In this document: positions 8,654 to 16,839 of the stretch, piece by piece
Position numbering within the stretch: position 1 is the first letter of the stretch
Layout of the letters: each line of letters starts with the position of its first letter
NCBI GenBank assembly: GCA_035448825.1
Contig: DAOTJS010000005.1
Location: forward strand, 1-64,000
DNA from: JAGNGI01 sp035448825
GTDB taxonomy: Bacteria; Fidelibacterota; UBA2242
Direction: 5' to 3'
Length of the DNA stretch: 64,000 nucleotides
The notes under the pieces: model-generated
Told to the model about the DNA's origin: nothing
Databases searched by the model: none
What the model saw: only the letters and a program-made list of their open reading frames with translations
Program-made: the position numbers and the translations under genes

Positions 8654-9823
8654 TTATTTAAATATTGACAGAAAAACCCCGGCGGCGATAGCCGAACCGA
8701 TTACACCGGCGACATTCGGCCCCATAGCGTGAAATAGTAGGTGATTGTCTTTGTCGTAGCGCTGAGCATAAATATGAACCACCCGCGCTGAATCGGGAAC
8801 CGCCGAAACACCCGCCGCTCCGATTAGCGGGTTGATTTTATCTTTCAAGAATAAGTTCATCAATTTGGCAAATAATAGTCCACCGGCCGTGGCGATCACA
8901 AAAGAAAAAAATCCGAGGAAGAATATACTCAGCGCTCGCGGTGTTAAAAATCCAACATTGATGCCGTTAACGTAACGTGCGGCTTGGGTACTGGCCCCGA
9001 CCGTAAAAGACAAAAGAATAGTGCAAGTATCCAAAATCGCCGTGCCGGCTGTTTTCGCCAGGCGATCGGTCACGCCGCTCTCTTTCAATAAATTGCCCAG
9101 CATCAACATACCTACTAATGGGATAGACCCCGGCACGATCAATGCTGATAAAATTGCGACGATAATCGGGAAGAGGATTTTTTCCTTACGAGACACTCTG
9201 CGAGCTGGCTTCATCCGAATGCGGGCTTCTTTTTCCGTAATCAATAGTTTCATAACCGGTGGCTGAATCAGGGGAACGAGCGCAATATACGAATAACCGG
9301 CAATTGCGATTGGTCCCAATAATTGGGGCGCAAGTTGAGATGCGAGAAAGATCGAAGTTGGCCCATCTGCCCCTCCGATTATACCGATTGAAGCGGCTTC
9401 CGGCGCCGAAAAGCCAAGAAGCAACGCACCAATAAAAGTGAGGAAAATGCCTAACTGAGCGGCGGCTCCCAGCAGAAGTGATTTCGGATTGGAAATTAAT
9501 GATGAAAAATCAGTCAATGCTCCAATGCCCAGGAAAATCAACGGTGGAAATACACCCGAAGTCACTAAATAATAAATCATACTGAAAACGCTGTTACTCG
9601 AAGCGCCATTCTCGACTGTGTCGAAGACTCCAATTGCAATGGATGTAATGGAAGGGATATTGCCGACGATAATGCCGAATCCGATTGGCAAAAGCAGGAG
9701 CGGTTCGTACTTTTTGGCTATGGCAAAGTAAATGGCAATCAATCCGATAAAAATCATAATAATGTTACCGAGCTGAATATTGGCAAAGCCGGTCGTTTGT
9801 ATAATTTTCAGGAAATTATCCAT
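8654..9823 (-). CDS. Na+-translocating decarboxylase beta subunit
   Basis: A 389-aa integral membrane protein with about nine or more hydrophobic helices. It is the beta subunit of the biotin-dependent sodium-pump decarboxylases (OadB/MmdB/GcdB). It takes carboxybiotin from the carrier subunit, releases CO2 and drives Na+ outward. Typical family blocks are present, such as GIIGGADGPTSIFLASQLAP and GMLMLGNLLKESGV. The C-terminal region contains GPNVAGVIGSAIAAGVFLS. It is the last gene of the mutase-decarboxylase operon and starts 3 nt after the biotin carrier stop. Mutase and epimerase in the same operon point to methylmalonyl-CoA as substrate, so MmdB is the best functional name. Confidence 0.92.
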   Translation of the reverse strand: MDNFLKIIQTTGFANIQLGNIIMIFIGLIAIYFAIAKKYEPLLLLPIGFGIIVGNIPSITSIAIGVFDTVENGASSNSVFSMIYYLVTSGVFPPLIFLGIGALTDFSSLISNPKSLLLGAAAQLGIFLTFIGALLLGFSAPEAASIGIIGGADGPTSIFLASQLAPQLLGPIAIAGYSYIALVPLIQPPVMKLLITEKEARIRMKPARRVSRKEKILFPIIVAILSALIVPGSIPLVGMLMLGNLLKESGVTDRLAKTAGTAILDTCTILLSFTVGASTQAARYVNGINVGFLTPRALSIFFLGFFSFVIATAGGLLFAKLMNLFLKDKINPLIGAAGVSAVPDSARVVHIYAQRYDKDNHLLFHAMGPNVAGVIGSAIAAGVFLSIFK

Positions 9824-9826
9824 CTG

Positions 9827-10303
9827 TCACTCCCCTGATTGCAAAATTATAAGGGTATCGCCTTCGTTGACGGAATCGCCGATGCGGACTTTAATATCTT
9901 TGACAATTCCGTCGCGACTGGTCTGGATCTCGTTTTCCATTTTCATTGCTTCCATAGTCAGGACGTGCTGACCAGCGCGGACAGTATCCCCGACTTTGAC
10001 TAAAATATTTTGAATCAAACCCGGCAGAGGCGCTACCACGGCGGAGCTGTCAATCACTGATTTTGGCCGATGCAGCTGGGTTGGTGGCGTCACACCGACT
10101 GGTTGAATGCCTGGTACGGCTGATTCAGGAACATTAATCAGTTTGGGTTTAATGTCTGCCACCTGATCGAGGCCCAGGTCTTTTAAGCCGACTTCATAGG
10201 TGCGATCATTGACGGTTACGGAGGCGTGATAGGCGGTAATTTCATTGATAACTACTGTGTAGGGTTGGCCGTTTATTTCTAATTCTACTTTTTTTTCTTT
10301 CAT
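9827..10303 (-). CDS. Biotin carboxyl carrier subunit of the Na+ decarboxylase
   Basis: 158 aa. The C-terminal ~75 residues form a biotinyl domain with the MEAMKMENE motif; Lys121 is the expected biotin attachment site. The linker (residues ~55-85) is rich in Pro, Ser and Val, as expected for a swinging arm. The N-terminal part (VELEINGQPYTVVINE) resembles the small beta domain of methylmalonyl-CoA/oxaloacetate decarboxylase carrier proteins. The carrier moves carboxyl groups from the carboxyltransferase to the membrane beta subunit. It abuts the gamma subunit gene (1-nt gap). Confidence 0.92.
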   Translation of the reverse strand: MKEKKVELEINGQPYTVVINEITAYHASVTVNDRTYEVGLKDLGLDQVADIKPKLINVPESAVPGIQPVGVTPPTQLHRPKSVIDSSAVVAPLPGLIQNILVKVGDTVRAGQHVLTMEAMKMENEIQTSRDGIVKDIKVRIGDSVNEGDTLIILQSGE

Positions 10304-10304
10304 A

Positions 10305-10658
10305 CTATTTCCTCAAGAATTGACTGGCGATTGAGCCGATTTTCCAATTGCTCTGCTGATTACCGCGTATAAATGTAATCTGGCTGGGTAACTGATCGAA
10401 GTGGATTTTGCGATAAAGTTCAATTGTTGTAGCAATGGCGACTACATCTTCTTCTGGGATGGCGATGCGTTTGATTGACGCCGAATGTTTTTTAGTTGCG
10501 GGCGATGGCGATGAAGCCGCAATTTGGGCTTTCTGTTCTTTTTTGGCAAAATACCGGTTGAAAAGAGAAATAACGAATTCAATAATTACCAATCCGACAA
10601 ATACGGTAATCAATCCACCAATACCGATTATGATTCCATTCAATAATTCCGGACTCAT
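10305..10658 (-). CDS. OadG-family gamma subunit of Na+ decarboxylase
   Basis: 117 aa. One N-terminal membrane helix (about residues 8-30, GIIIGIGGLITVFVGLVIIEFVISLF) is followed by a charged cytosolic segment with a low-complexity Ala/Ser/Lys linker and a C-terminal piece. This architecture and the position between carboxyltransferase and biotin carrier match OadG/MmdD subunits, which anchor the soluble alpha subunit to the membrane beta subunit. The family is poorly conserved, so the assignment relies partly on context. Confidence 0.8.
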   Translation of the reverse strand: MSPELLNGIIIGIGGLITVFVGLVIIEFVISLFNRYFAKKEQKAQIAASSPSPATKKHSASIKRIAIPEEDVVAIATTIELYRKIHFDQLPSQITFIRGNQQSNWKIGSIASQFLRK

Positions 10659-10667
10659 TGCTTGCTC

Positions 10668-12218
10668 CTATAAAGGAATATTGCCATGTTTCTTAGATGG
10701 AAGAGTATCGCGCTTATTAGAAAGCATCTCCAGCGTTTTGATCAATTTGTAGCGCGTAATTTTGGGCTCGATCACTTCATCAATGTAGCCTTTGGAAGCG
10801 GCGACATAGGGATTGGCAAATTTTTCGCGATATTCTTCGACTTTTTCGGCAAAACGCTGTTCCGGATTTGCGGCAGTTTTGAGATCATGCGCAAAGATAA
10901 TTTCTGCGGCGCCTTCCGGACCCATTACGGCTATTTCCGCACTTGGCCAGGCGAAGCTATAATCACCGCGCAGTTGGCGGGAATTCATAACGCAGAATGC
11001 GCCGCCGTAGCCTTTGCGCGTAATGACCGTGATTTTGGGAACGGTTGCCTCGGCAAAAGCATAGAGCAATTTCGCACCGTGCTTGATAATGCCATTGAAT
11101 TCCTGTGCGGTACCTGGCATAAATCCCGGCACATCTTCGAAAGTAATGATGGGGATGTTGAAACAATCGCAGGTGCGCACGAAACGAGCGGCTTTGTTCG
11201 AAGCGTTAGTATCAATAACGCCGGCTAGCGATCTGGGTTGATTGGCGACAATGCCGACGACTTTGCCGTTTAACCGGCCGAACCCGATCAGCATATTAGG
11301 GGCATACAACGCCTGAACTTCGAGGAATTGGCCGTTGTCCAGAACTTTGGCGAGGATTTCCTTCATATCGTAAGGCTTATTGGGATTTTCGGGCACGATA
11401 TAGTTCAAGTCCTCGTCAATGCGATCAACCGGATCGGTCGGGGCAATCGCCGGTGGCTCTTCCATATTGTTCTGCGGTAAATAGCTCAGCAGTTCACGGA
11501 TACCGGCGAACAGACCTTGTTCGTCGTCATAGGTAAAATGAGTGATACCGCTTTTGCTGGCGTGGACGTCAGCACCACCCAGTTCATCGGCAGTGACATC
11601 TTCATGGGTAACGGTTTTGACAATTTTCGGACCAGTCAGGAACATATAGGCTGATTTTCTGACCATAAAAATAAAATCGGTCAGAGCCGGTGAATAAACC
11701 GCGCCGCCGGCACAAGGTCCAACAATAGCGCTGATTTGAGGAATAACACCTGAATAAAGTACATTCCGCAGGAAAATTTCAGTGTAACCAGCCAGCGAAT
11801 CCACCCCTTCTTGAATTCGTGCACCTCCGGAGTCATTGATACCGATTAACGGAGCGCCGACTTTGGTAGCCATTTCCATAATTTTGACAATTTTTTCAGC
11901 GACGACTTTAGACAGTGAACCGCCGAAAATCGTGAAGTCAAAAGAATAAACGAATACGACTCGACCACTGATGGTACCATAACCGGTTACGACACCGTCG
12001 CCGAGAAATTTCTTTTCAGCCATACCGAAATCGGTGCAGGAATGAGTGCGGAAGGCATCTATTTCCTCAAAACTGTTCGGATCGAGAAGTAATTGCAGGC
12101 GCTCGCGAGCAGTCAGCTTGCCGCGCTGATGCTGTTTTTCAATGGCTTCCGCACCACCGCCCATTCTGGCAAGTTCCATTTTATCTTTTAATTCAAGTAA
12201 TTTGCGTTGACGACTCAT
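10668..12218 (-). CDS. mmdA: Methylmalonyl-CoA decarboxylase alpha subunit (carboxyltransferase)
   Basis: A 516-aa acyl-CoA carboxyltransferase with two crotonase-fold halves. It transfers the carboxyl group of methylmalonyl-CoA to biotin, yielding propionyl-CoA, or acts in reverse as a propionyl-CoA carboxylase subunit. Seen are GGGAEAIEKQHQRGKLTARER at the N-terminus (in part), the first oxyanion region GPCAGGAVYSPALTDF, and the second region RKGYGGAFCVMNSRQ with VMGPEGAAEI. Neighbouring gamma, biotin carrier and beta genes favour the Na+-pump decarboxylase role over an ATP-dependent carboxylase, since no biotin carboxylase gene is in the operon. Confidence 0.92.
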   Translation of the reverse strand: MSRQRKLLELKDKMELARMGGGAEAIEKQHQRGKLTARERLQLLLDPNSFEEIDAFRTHSCTDFGMAEKKFLGDGVVTGYGTISGRVVFVYSFDFTIFGGSLSKVVAEKIVKIMEMATKVGAPLIGINDSGGARIQEGVDSLAGYTEIFLRNVLYSGVIPQISAIVGPCAGGAVYSPALTDFIFMVRKSAYMFLTGPKIVKTVTHEDVTADELGGADVHASKSGITHFTYDDEQGLFAGIRELLSYLPQNNMEEPPAIAPTDPVDRIDEDLNYIVPENPNKPYDMKEILAKVLDNGQFLEVQALYAPNMLIGFGRLNGKVVGIVANQPRSLAGVIDTNASNKAARFVRTCDCFNIPIITFEDVPGFMPGTAQEFNGIIKHGAKLLYAFAEATVPKITVITRKGYGGAFCVMNSRQLRGDYSFAWPSAEIAVMGPEGAAEIIFAHDLKTAANPEQRFAEKVEEYREKFANPYVAASKGYIDEVIEPKITRYKLIKTLEMLSNKRDTLPSKKHGNIPL

Positions 12219-12240
12219 TTATGCTCCTTGTTTAATTTAT

Positions 12241-12385
12241 TTGACAAGATTAACTCCGAAGGAGTCTCTGATGAGACAAGATTGACATTTTACTATTTTT
12301 GACAAGATTAACAAGATTGACTTTTTTTCTTTTGACAAGATTAACTCCGAAGGAGTCCCGCTTGGCGGGACAAGATTGATTTGAT
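12241..12385. repeat. Two degenerate copies of a nested-palindrome repeat, 3' side of the GxxExxY gene
   Basis: Copies at about 12243-12285 and 12334-12379 share gacaagattaactccgaag and a second hairpin. The first hairpin is actcc-gaa-ggagt. The second is gtctc-tgat-gagac in one copy and cccgc-ttg-gcggg in the other, followed by acaagattga. Extra acaagatt motifs lie between (12301-12320). The repeat is read as the C-terminal ~45 codons of the GxxExxY ORF. Related copies occur at 20533-20582 (inverted) and 43751-43791. Confidence 0.8.
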
Positions 12386-12783
12386 TGTTTTAATGATCTT
12401 ATTTTACGTTTTATTTCGACTTTCTCTTCTCCGAAATTTATTAGTAGTCCAATATTTATTCCGGTAGCTGTTAGGTAATTCACTAATTGAACTTCGTGAC
12501 TTTTCGTCAAAGTAGCCACAGATTTTAATTCAACGATTATTTTTTCTTCAACAAAAAGGTCAGCAATAAAATGTCCGACAATTTGGTTATCATAATAGAC
12601 ATCGATTGCTTTCTGAAATTCGGACTTCAAACCTGCTTTAGTCATTTCGATTATCAGAGCCTTTTCATAGACGGACTCTAAAAATCCAAATCCCAGGTTT
12701 TTATAGACTTTGTAAGCACAACCGATTATGGCGGCTGTCAATTCCTTCTCCTTGTATAACTCTTCGTGTATTTTATTATCCAT
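12250..12783 (-). CDS. GxxExxY protein (PD-(D/E)xK-like)
   Basis: The core of ~130 residues belongs to the GxxExxY family (PDDEXK_3-like). The namesake motif GFLESVY is at residues 33-39, and ADLFVEEKIIVELK carries Asp75, Glu85 and Lys87, the layout of a PD-(D/E)xK nuclease-like active site. The biological role of the family is not established. Residues ~133-177 (NLVKRKKVNLVNLVK and neighbours) are translated from the flanking acaagattaac repeats, so the original stop was probably lost or the tail is non-functional. The gene interrupts the propionate operon between mce and mmdA and is bordered on both sides by variants of the same repeat word, which suggests it arrived as a cassette. Confidence 0.85.
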   Translation of the reverse strand: MDNKIHEELYKEKELTAAIIGCAYKVYKNLGFGFLESVYEKALIIEMTKAGLKSEFQKAIDVYYDNQIVGHFIADLFVEEKIIVELKSVATLTKSHEVQLVNYLTATGINIGLLINFGEEKVEIKRKIRSLKQSNQSCPAKRDSFGVNLVKRKKVNLVNLVKNSKMSILSHQRLLRS

Positions 12784-12813
12784 CTTAGTTCTAAATATTA
12801 ATAAACAACATGT

Positions 12814-12863
12814 AAATCTTGTTAATCTTGTCTAATTAATCTTGTCTAATTAATCTTGTCTAA
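12814..12863. repeat. 14-nt tandem repeat, 5' side of the GxxExxY gene
   Basis: Three perfect copies of ttaatcttgtctaa (12822-12835, 12836-12849, 12850-12863) are preceded by a partial copy at 12814. The word is the reverse complement of the ttgacaagattaa motif found on the other side of the GxxExxY gene. The array ends 2 nt from the stop of the epimerase gene. Confidence 0.9.
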
Positions 12864-12865
12864 AA

Positions 12866-13270
12866 CTACCTCTTTTCCTCACAGATTTCAGTCAAGACCT
12901 TGCCAGTGGATTTCGGGTGCAGGAAAGCAATGCGAGTATGATGCGCGCCGCCTCTCGGCTTTTCGTCAATCAAGGCAACATTATGTTTTCTTAAAAATTG
13001 CAGTTCTCGTTCGATGTTGTCGCTTTGGTAAGCCAGATGATGCAAACCTTCGCCTCTTTTCTCGAGAAATTGGGCAATTGGACTATCGGGCGCGGTGGCT
13101 TCGAGTAATTCGATCCGGGTTTCACCGACCTGAAAGATGGCGGTTTTGACTTTCTGATCGGCAATTTCTTCAATGCCGACGAACTTTAATTGCAAAATAT
13201 CCCGGTAAAACGGAATGTGTTCAGCGATTGAATTGACCGCAATGCCGATGTGGTTGAGTTTTTTTATCAT
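12866..13270 (-). CDS. mce: Methylmalonyl-CoA epimerase
   Basis: A 134-aa VOC-superfamily protein that interconverts the (R) and (S) forms of methylmalonyl-CoA. This links the mutase (R-specific) to the decarboxylase or carboxylase (S-specific). The N-terminal LNHIGIAV with metal ligand His7, the EGLHHLAYQ block in the second module, and the C-terminal GKVLTEICEE with the expected Glu ligand are present. Length is normal for the family. It lies 4 nt downstream of meaB. Confidence 0.93.
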   Translation of the reverse strand: MIKKLNHIGIAVNSIAEHIPFYRDILQLKFVGIEEIADQKVKTAIFQVGETRIELLEATAPDSPIAQFLEKRGEGLHHLAYQSDNIERELQFLRKHNVALIDEKPRGGAHHTRIAFLHPKSTGKVLTEICEEKR

Positions 13271-13274
13271 AGAA

Positions 13275-14225
13275 TTAGGAGTCCTTTAATAATTGATTAA
13301 TTTGAGAATTGATCAAGGCATAAGGCGCTTGCTTTTGTTTTCCGATTTGTTGAGCCCATTGCGTGATTTTTTGGTCAATTTGCAGATGTTTTTCAGCCAT
13401 TTGGTGGATTTTGGTGTTGACGATTTTTCTGACTTCGTTTTCGATCCGCTGTTGACGGCGAGTTGCCAGCCGTCCGTCGGCCTGCATTCGGGCAAGGTAA
13501 TCGTCAATAGTTTGGAGTGTTTCCGGTAAGCCTTCATTGTGAATCGCTGAAGTTAATAGAACCGGATTTATTGCGGATTCATTACTGATTGACTTGAGGT
13601 GGAGGACATACTCGACTTCGGCTTTGAGTTTGAGAGCGCCGTCGAGGTCTTTTTTATTGATAATGAAAATATCACCAATTTCCATGACGCCGGCTTTCAT
13701 CGCCTGAATTTCATCACCCGCTCCCGGCACCAGAACGAGCATAACGATATCAGCCAGTTCGACGACTTCGATTTCAGCTTGCCCGACACCAATGGTCTCA
13801 ATCACGATTAAATCATAGCCGGCGGCATCCAAAATTTTAATAGTGTCAGCCGTGGCAGTGGCAATGCCACCTAAATGTCCGCGCGAAGCCATCGAGCGGA
13901 TGAAAACGCCTAAATCGGTGGCATGTCTTTGCATGCGTAAACGATCACCGAGAAGCGCTCCGCCAGTAAACGGTGAACTGGGATCAACCGCGACTACCGC
14001 CACCGTCCGGTTTTGAGCCCGCAAATTGGCGATAAGACCATCCAGCAAAGTGCTTTTTCCACTGCCGGGTGCGCCAGTGATTCCCCAAACTACTGCCCGA
14101 TTGGTGTGCGGGAAAATTTCGTCAATTAATTGTTCGCGGTCTCTGCCGTCATTTTCTACAATAGAAATGGCACGACCGATGCTCCGCTGGTCGCCTTTCA
14201 AAATTTTTTCAGCCAATTCGCTCAA
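13275..14225 (-). CDS. meaB: Methylmalonyl-CoA mutase-associated GTPase MeaB
   Basis: A 316-aa G3E-family P-loop GTPase that chaperones adenosylcobalamin loading and protects the mutase. The Walker A motif GAPGSGKST (residues 51-59), VAVDPSSPFTGGALLGDR, the ETIGVGQAEIEV switch region and the NKKD base-specificity motif are all visible. Its start overlaps the stop of the small mutase subunit by 4 nt, so translation is probably coupled. Confidence 0.95.
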   Translation of the reverse strand: MSELAEKILKGDQRSIGRAISIVENDGRDREQLIDEIFPHTNRAVVWGITGAPGSGKSTLLDGLIANLRAQNRTVAVVAVDPSSPFTGGALLGDRLRMQRHATDLGVFIRSMASRGHLGGIATATADTIKILDAAGYDLIVIETIGVGQAEIEVVELADIVMLVLVPGAGDEIQAMKAGVMEIGDIFIINKKDLDGALKLKAEVEYVLHLKSISNESAINPVLLTSAIHNEGLPETLQTIDDYLARMQADGRLATRRQQRIENEVRKIVNTKIHQMAEKHLQIDQKITQWAQQIGKQKQAPYALINSQINQLLKDS

Positions 14226-14626
14226 TTTTCGATTTTGCTCCGACAGGATTCAATAAAATCTATGACAGCTTTAATTGGCGTCCCGGGTGTAAAAATGGCG
14301 GCTAATCCTTTTTCCTTTAAACCGGGAATATCACTTTCTGGGATAACGCCACCGCCGAAAACAATGATGTCGTCAGCCTGATTTTCACGTAAAAGTTCGA
14401 CAACTCGCGGGAAAAGCTCATTGTGAGCCCCGGACAACAGGCTGAGACCGACGAAGTCAACATCTTCCTGAATAGCAGTTTTGACAATGGCTTCCGGTGT
14501 CTGACGAATTCCGGTGTAGATTACCTCATATCCGGCATCTTTCAGAGCGCGGGCGATGTACTTGGCGCCGCGGTCGTGTCCATCCAGCCCGGGTTTGGCA
14601 ATTAATATTCTGATCTTTTTAGCCAT
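14222..14626 (-). CDS. Methylmalonyl-CoA mutase small (B12-binding) subunit
   Basis: A 134-aa stand-alone cobalamin-binding domain. KPGLDGHDRGAKYIA carries the DxHxxG motif with His17, the lower axial ligand of B12; GLSLLSGAH and VFGGGVIPESD are the other cofactor-contacting loops. Together with the 557-aa subunit just upstream it makes the split mutase used by archaea and many anaerobes, instead of the fused ~700-aa chain. The enzyme interconverts succinyl-CoA and (R)-methylmalonyl-CoA. Confidence 0.95.
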   Translation of the reverse strand: MAKKIRILIAKPGLDGHDRGAKYIARALKDAGYEVIYTGIRQTPEAIVKTAIQEDVDFVGLSLLSGAHNELFPRVVELLRENQADDIIVFGGGVIPESDIPGLKEKGLAAIFTPGTPIKAVIDFIESCRSKIEN

Positions 14627-14635
14627 ATTGAATCC

Positions 14636-16309
14636 TTATAAAACGATTGATTCCTGGTATTCGCCGAATTCCTGGCGCAGAATGCCACAGATTTCGCCCA
14701 GTGTGGCATATTCCTTAACGGCGGCGAGAATGGGAGGCATAAGATTCTGCTCCGTTCGGCGCGCAGTTTCTCGTAAAAGTTCAAGTTTTTCCTTAACTGC
14801 TTGATTGTTGCGTTGTTTTTTGACAGCGTTAGTTTTTTGGATTTGGATGCGCTGAAGTTCGGAATCAACTTTTAATAAATTTTTCGGTGTTTCTTCGTCG
14901 ATGGTGAATTTATTGACGCCGACGATGATGCGCTCGTTGCTTTCGATTTCTTTCTGGTAGCGATAAGCCGCATCCTGGATTTCTTTCTGGATAAAGCCCT
15001 TTTCAATAGCTGGAATCATCCCGCCAATGGCTTCAATTTGATCGAGATATTGCCAGACTTCGCTTTCGATCTGATCGGTAAGATTCTCAATCAAATAGGA
15101 GCCGCCCAGCGGATCAACTGAGTTAGTCACGCCGGATTCGTAGGCGACAATTTGCTGAGTGCGCAGGGCAATACGCACGGAATCTTCGGATGGTAAAGCC
15201 AGAGCTTCGTCGCGGGAATTGGTGTGTAGGCTCTGGGTGCCGCCGAGCACTGCCGCTAATGTCTGAATCGCAACCCGCACGATATTATTATCCGGCTGTT
15301 GGGCAGTGAGAGTACTGCCGGCAGTTTGTGTATGAAAGCGCAACATTTGCGATTTCGGATTCTGGGCGTGGAATTTATCGCGCATAATTTTAGCCCAGAT
15401 GCGTCTTGCCGCACGGAATTTGGCGACTTCTTCCAATAAATCATTATGAGCATTGAAAAAAAATGAAAGCCGGTCGGCAAAACTATCAACGTCCATACCG
15501 GCGTTCAAAGCGGCTTTGACATATTCAATGCCATCGGCCAGAGTGAAAGCAACTTCCTGGACGGCAGTTGCACCGGCTTCGCGAATGTGATAGCCGGAAA
15601 TACTAATAGTGTTCCATTTCGGGACTTCGCGAGCGCAAAATTCAAAAATATTAGTAATCAAACGCAGAGACGGCTTGGGCGGGAAAATATAGGTGCCGCG
15701 GGCGATGTATTCTTTCAGAATGTCATTCTGAATCGTGCCATCGAGTTGGTCGAATCTGACTCCTTGTTTTTCAGCTACTGCGAGGTACATTGCCAGTAAA
15801 ATTGCGGCAGGAGCATTAATGGTCATCGAGGTGGAAACTTTATCCAAAGGGATACCGTCGAAAAGTATCTCCATATCGCGCAGAGTATCAATCGCTACGC
15901 CGACTTTGCCGACTTCCCCTTCGCTATGCGGATCGTCGGAGTCATAGCCGATTTGAGTCGGCAAATCGAAAGCGATTGATAAGCCGGTTTGCCCCTGACC
16001 GAGCAGAAATTTATAACGCCGGTTGGATTCTTCAGCCGTTCCGAACCCGGCGTACTGCCGCATAGTCCAGAGACGACCACGATACATCGTGGGCTGAACG
16101 CCGCGCGTGAATGGAAATTCCCCGGGGAAGCCAAGTTTTTCCAGATACTCATCGTCGGTAGTAATTTCTGGCAGAGCCGTGCGTTCGACCGGCAACCATG
16201 AGCCTGTGGTGAATTCGGTTTTCCTTTCCGGATTGCGAGAAATGACTTTTTTGAGAGTAGTCTCTTCCCACTTTTTACGCTGTGCGTTTATTTTATCAGA
16301 GGTTGGCAT
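14636..16309 (-). CDS. Methylmalonyl-CoA mutase large (catalytic barrel) subunit
   Basis: 557 aa forming the TIM-barrel half of adenosylcobalamin-dependent methylmalonyl-CoA mutase. Recognised blocks are TMRQYAGFGTAEESNRRYKF (substrate tunnel), GLSIAFDLPTQIGYDSDDP, STSMTINAPAAILLAMY and SGYHIREAGATAVQE with the conserved His. The B12-binding domain is missing and is supplied by the next gene. It is the first gene of the propionate operon (mutase, MeaB, epimerase, decarboxylase). The related isobutyryl-CoA mutase cannot be fully excluded, but the operon partners make methylmalonyl-CoA the clear choice. Confidence 0.94.
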   Translation of the reverse strand: MPTSDKINAQRKKWEETTLKKVISRNPERKTEFTTGSWLPVERTALPEITTDDEYLEKLGFPGEFPFTRGVQPTMYRGRLWTMRQYAGFGTAEESNRRYKFLLGQGQTGLSIAFDLPTQIGYDSDDPHSEGEVGKVGVAIDTLRDMEILFDGIPLDKVSTSMTINAPAAILLAMYLAVAEKQGVRFDQLDGTIQNDILKEYIARGTYIFPPKPSLRLITNIFEFCAREVPKWNTISISGYHIREAGATAVQEVAFTLADGIEYVKAALNAGMDVDSFADRLSFFFNAHNDLLEEVAKFRAARRIWAKIMRDKFHAQNPKSQMLRFHTQTAGSTLTAQQPDNNIVRVAIQTLAAVLGGTQSLHTNSRDEALALPSEDSVRIALRTQQIVAYESGVTNSVDPLGGSYLIENLTDQIESEVWQYLDQIEAIGGMIPAIEKGFIQKEIQDAAYRYQKEIESNERIIVGVNKFTIDEETPKNLLKVDSELQRIQIQKTNAVKKQRNNQAVKEKLELLRETARRTEQNLMPPILAAVKEYATLGEICGILRQEFGEYQESIVL

Positions 16310-16839
16310 AGAGAGCTCCTGATTAACTATTATTTAGACCGGTTATGGTATGGAGAAGAAATGGTTGTTTTGTGAGCGACATTGATGTTACATCTCGCTG
16401 TCAAATTGACTTAAAAAATTAAAGAGGAATTGCGAGAAAAACAAGATGACTTATAACCTAGGTTTTACTTCAAATTTCTTGATTTTGTGACAGGTACCGA
16501 GTCAGATTTGAGAATCTGAGATAACTATTATGTTTCTGAAATAAGTCCGCAGGTTTTCCTTCGCCCGACCTCGTTGTCGGACTTTTTTTACATTGATGTT
16601 ATTTCAAGGTTTTTCCCGCCTATGTAATTCTGAACCTGCCACTGGTGGGGGAAGAACTGCTTGAGTTCTTCCGCATGGACTATAGCGATCCTTCCGAAAG
16701 TCTAACGAAAGTTTAACTTTTAAGGTTGACTGCTCCATCCGACTTTCGGAAGGATGACCCCCATTGGATGTTGGATAAATTATTGTAGTAATTAAGACAA
16801 GGGAAGATATTGTAATTTCGATTAAAATCGCAGATGGTA
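16310..16839. other. 530-nt intergenic region between fhs and the mutase operon
   Basis: No convincing gene. It holds a family-2 palindrome (16688-16755), a perfect 8-bp hairpin gaagaact/agttcttc (about 16650-16670), and a hairpin ccgac/gtcgg (16565-16580) followed by seven T on the + strand, which does not fit the minus-strand genes around it. I looked for a cobalamin-riboswitch-like element in front of the mutase and saw no recognisable B12 box. The mutase promoter must lie within the first ~200 nt but no confident boxes can be named. Confidence 0.5.
16688..16755. repeat. Family-2 palindromic element, copy A
   Basis: Perfect 15-nt inverted arms, atccttccgaaagtc at 16688-16702 and its complement at 16741-16755, enclose a 38-nt centre; total 68 nt. 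The same arm sequence, with minor changes, recurs at 30372-30440, 35354-35424 (degenerate), 35693-35767 and 36147-36215, close to or inside RAYT2. Confidence 0.85.

Noticed and set aside
16543..16590. Hairpin with T-run as terminator of fhs or the mutase operon
   Set aside because: The T-run is on the + strand, whereas both neighbouring transcripts run on the minus strand; no + strand gene precedes it.
16310..16839. Cobalamin riboswitch in front of the B12-dependent mutase
   Set aside because: No recognisable B12-box or typical stem arrangement was found by eye; a covariance-model search would be needed to exclude a divergent one.
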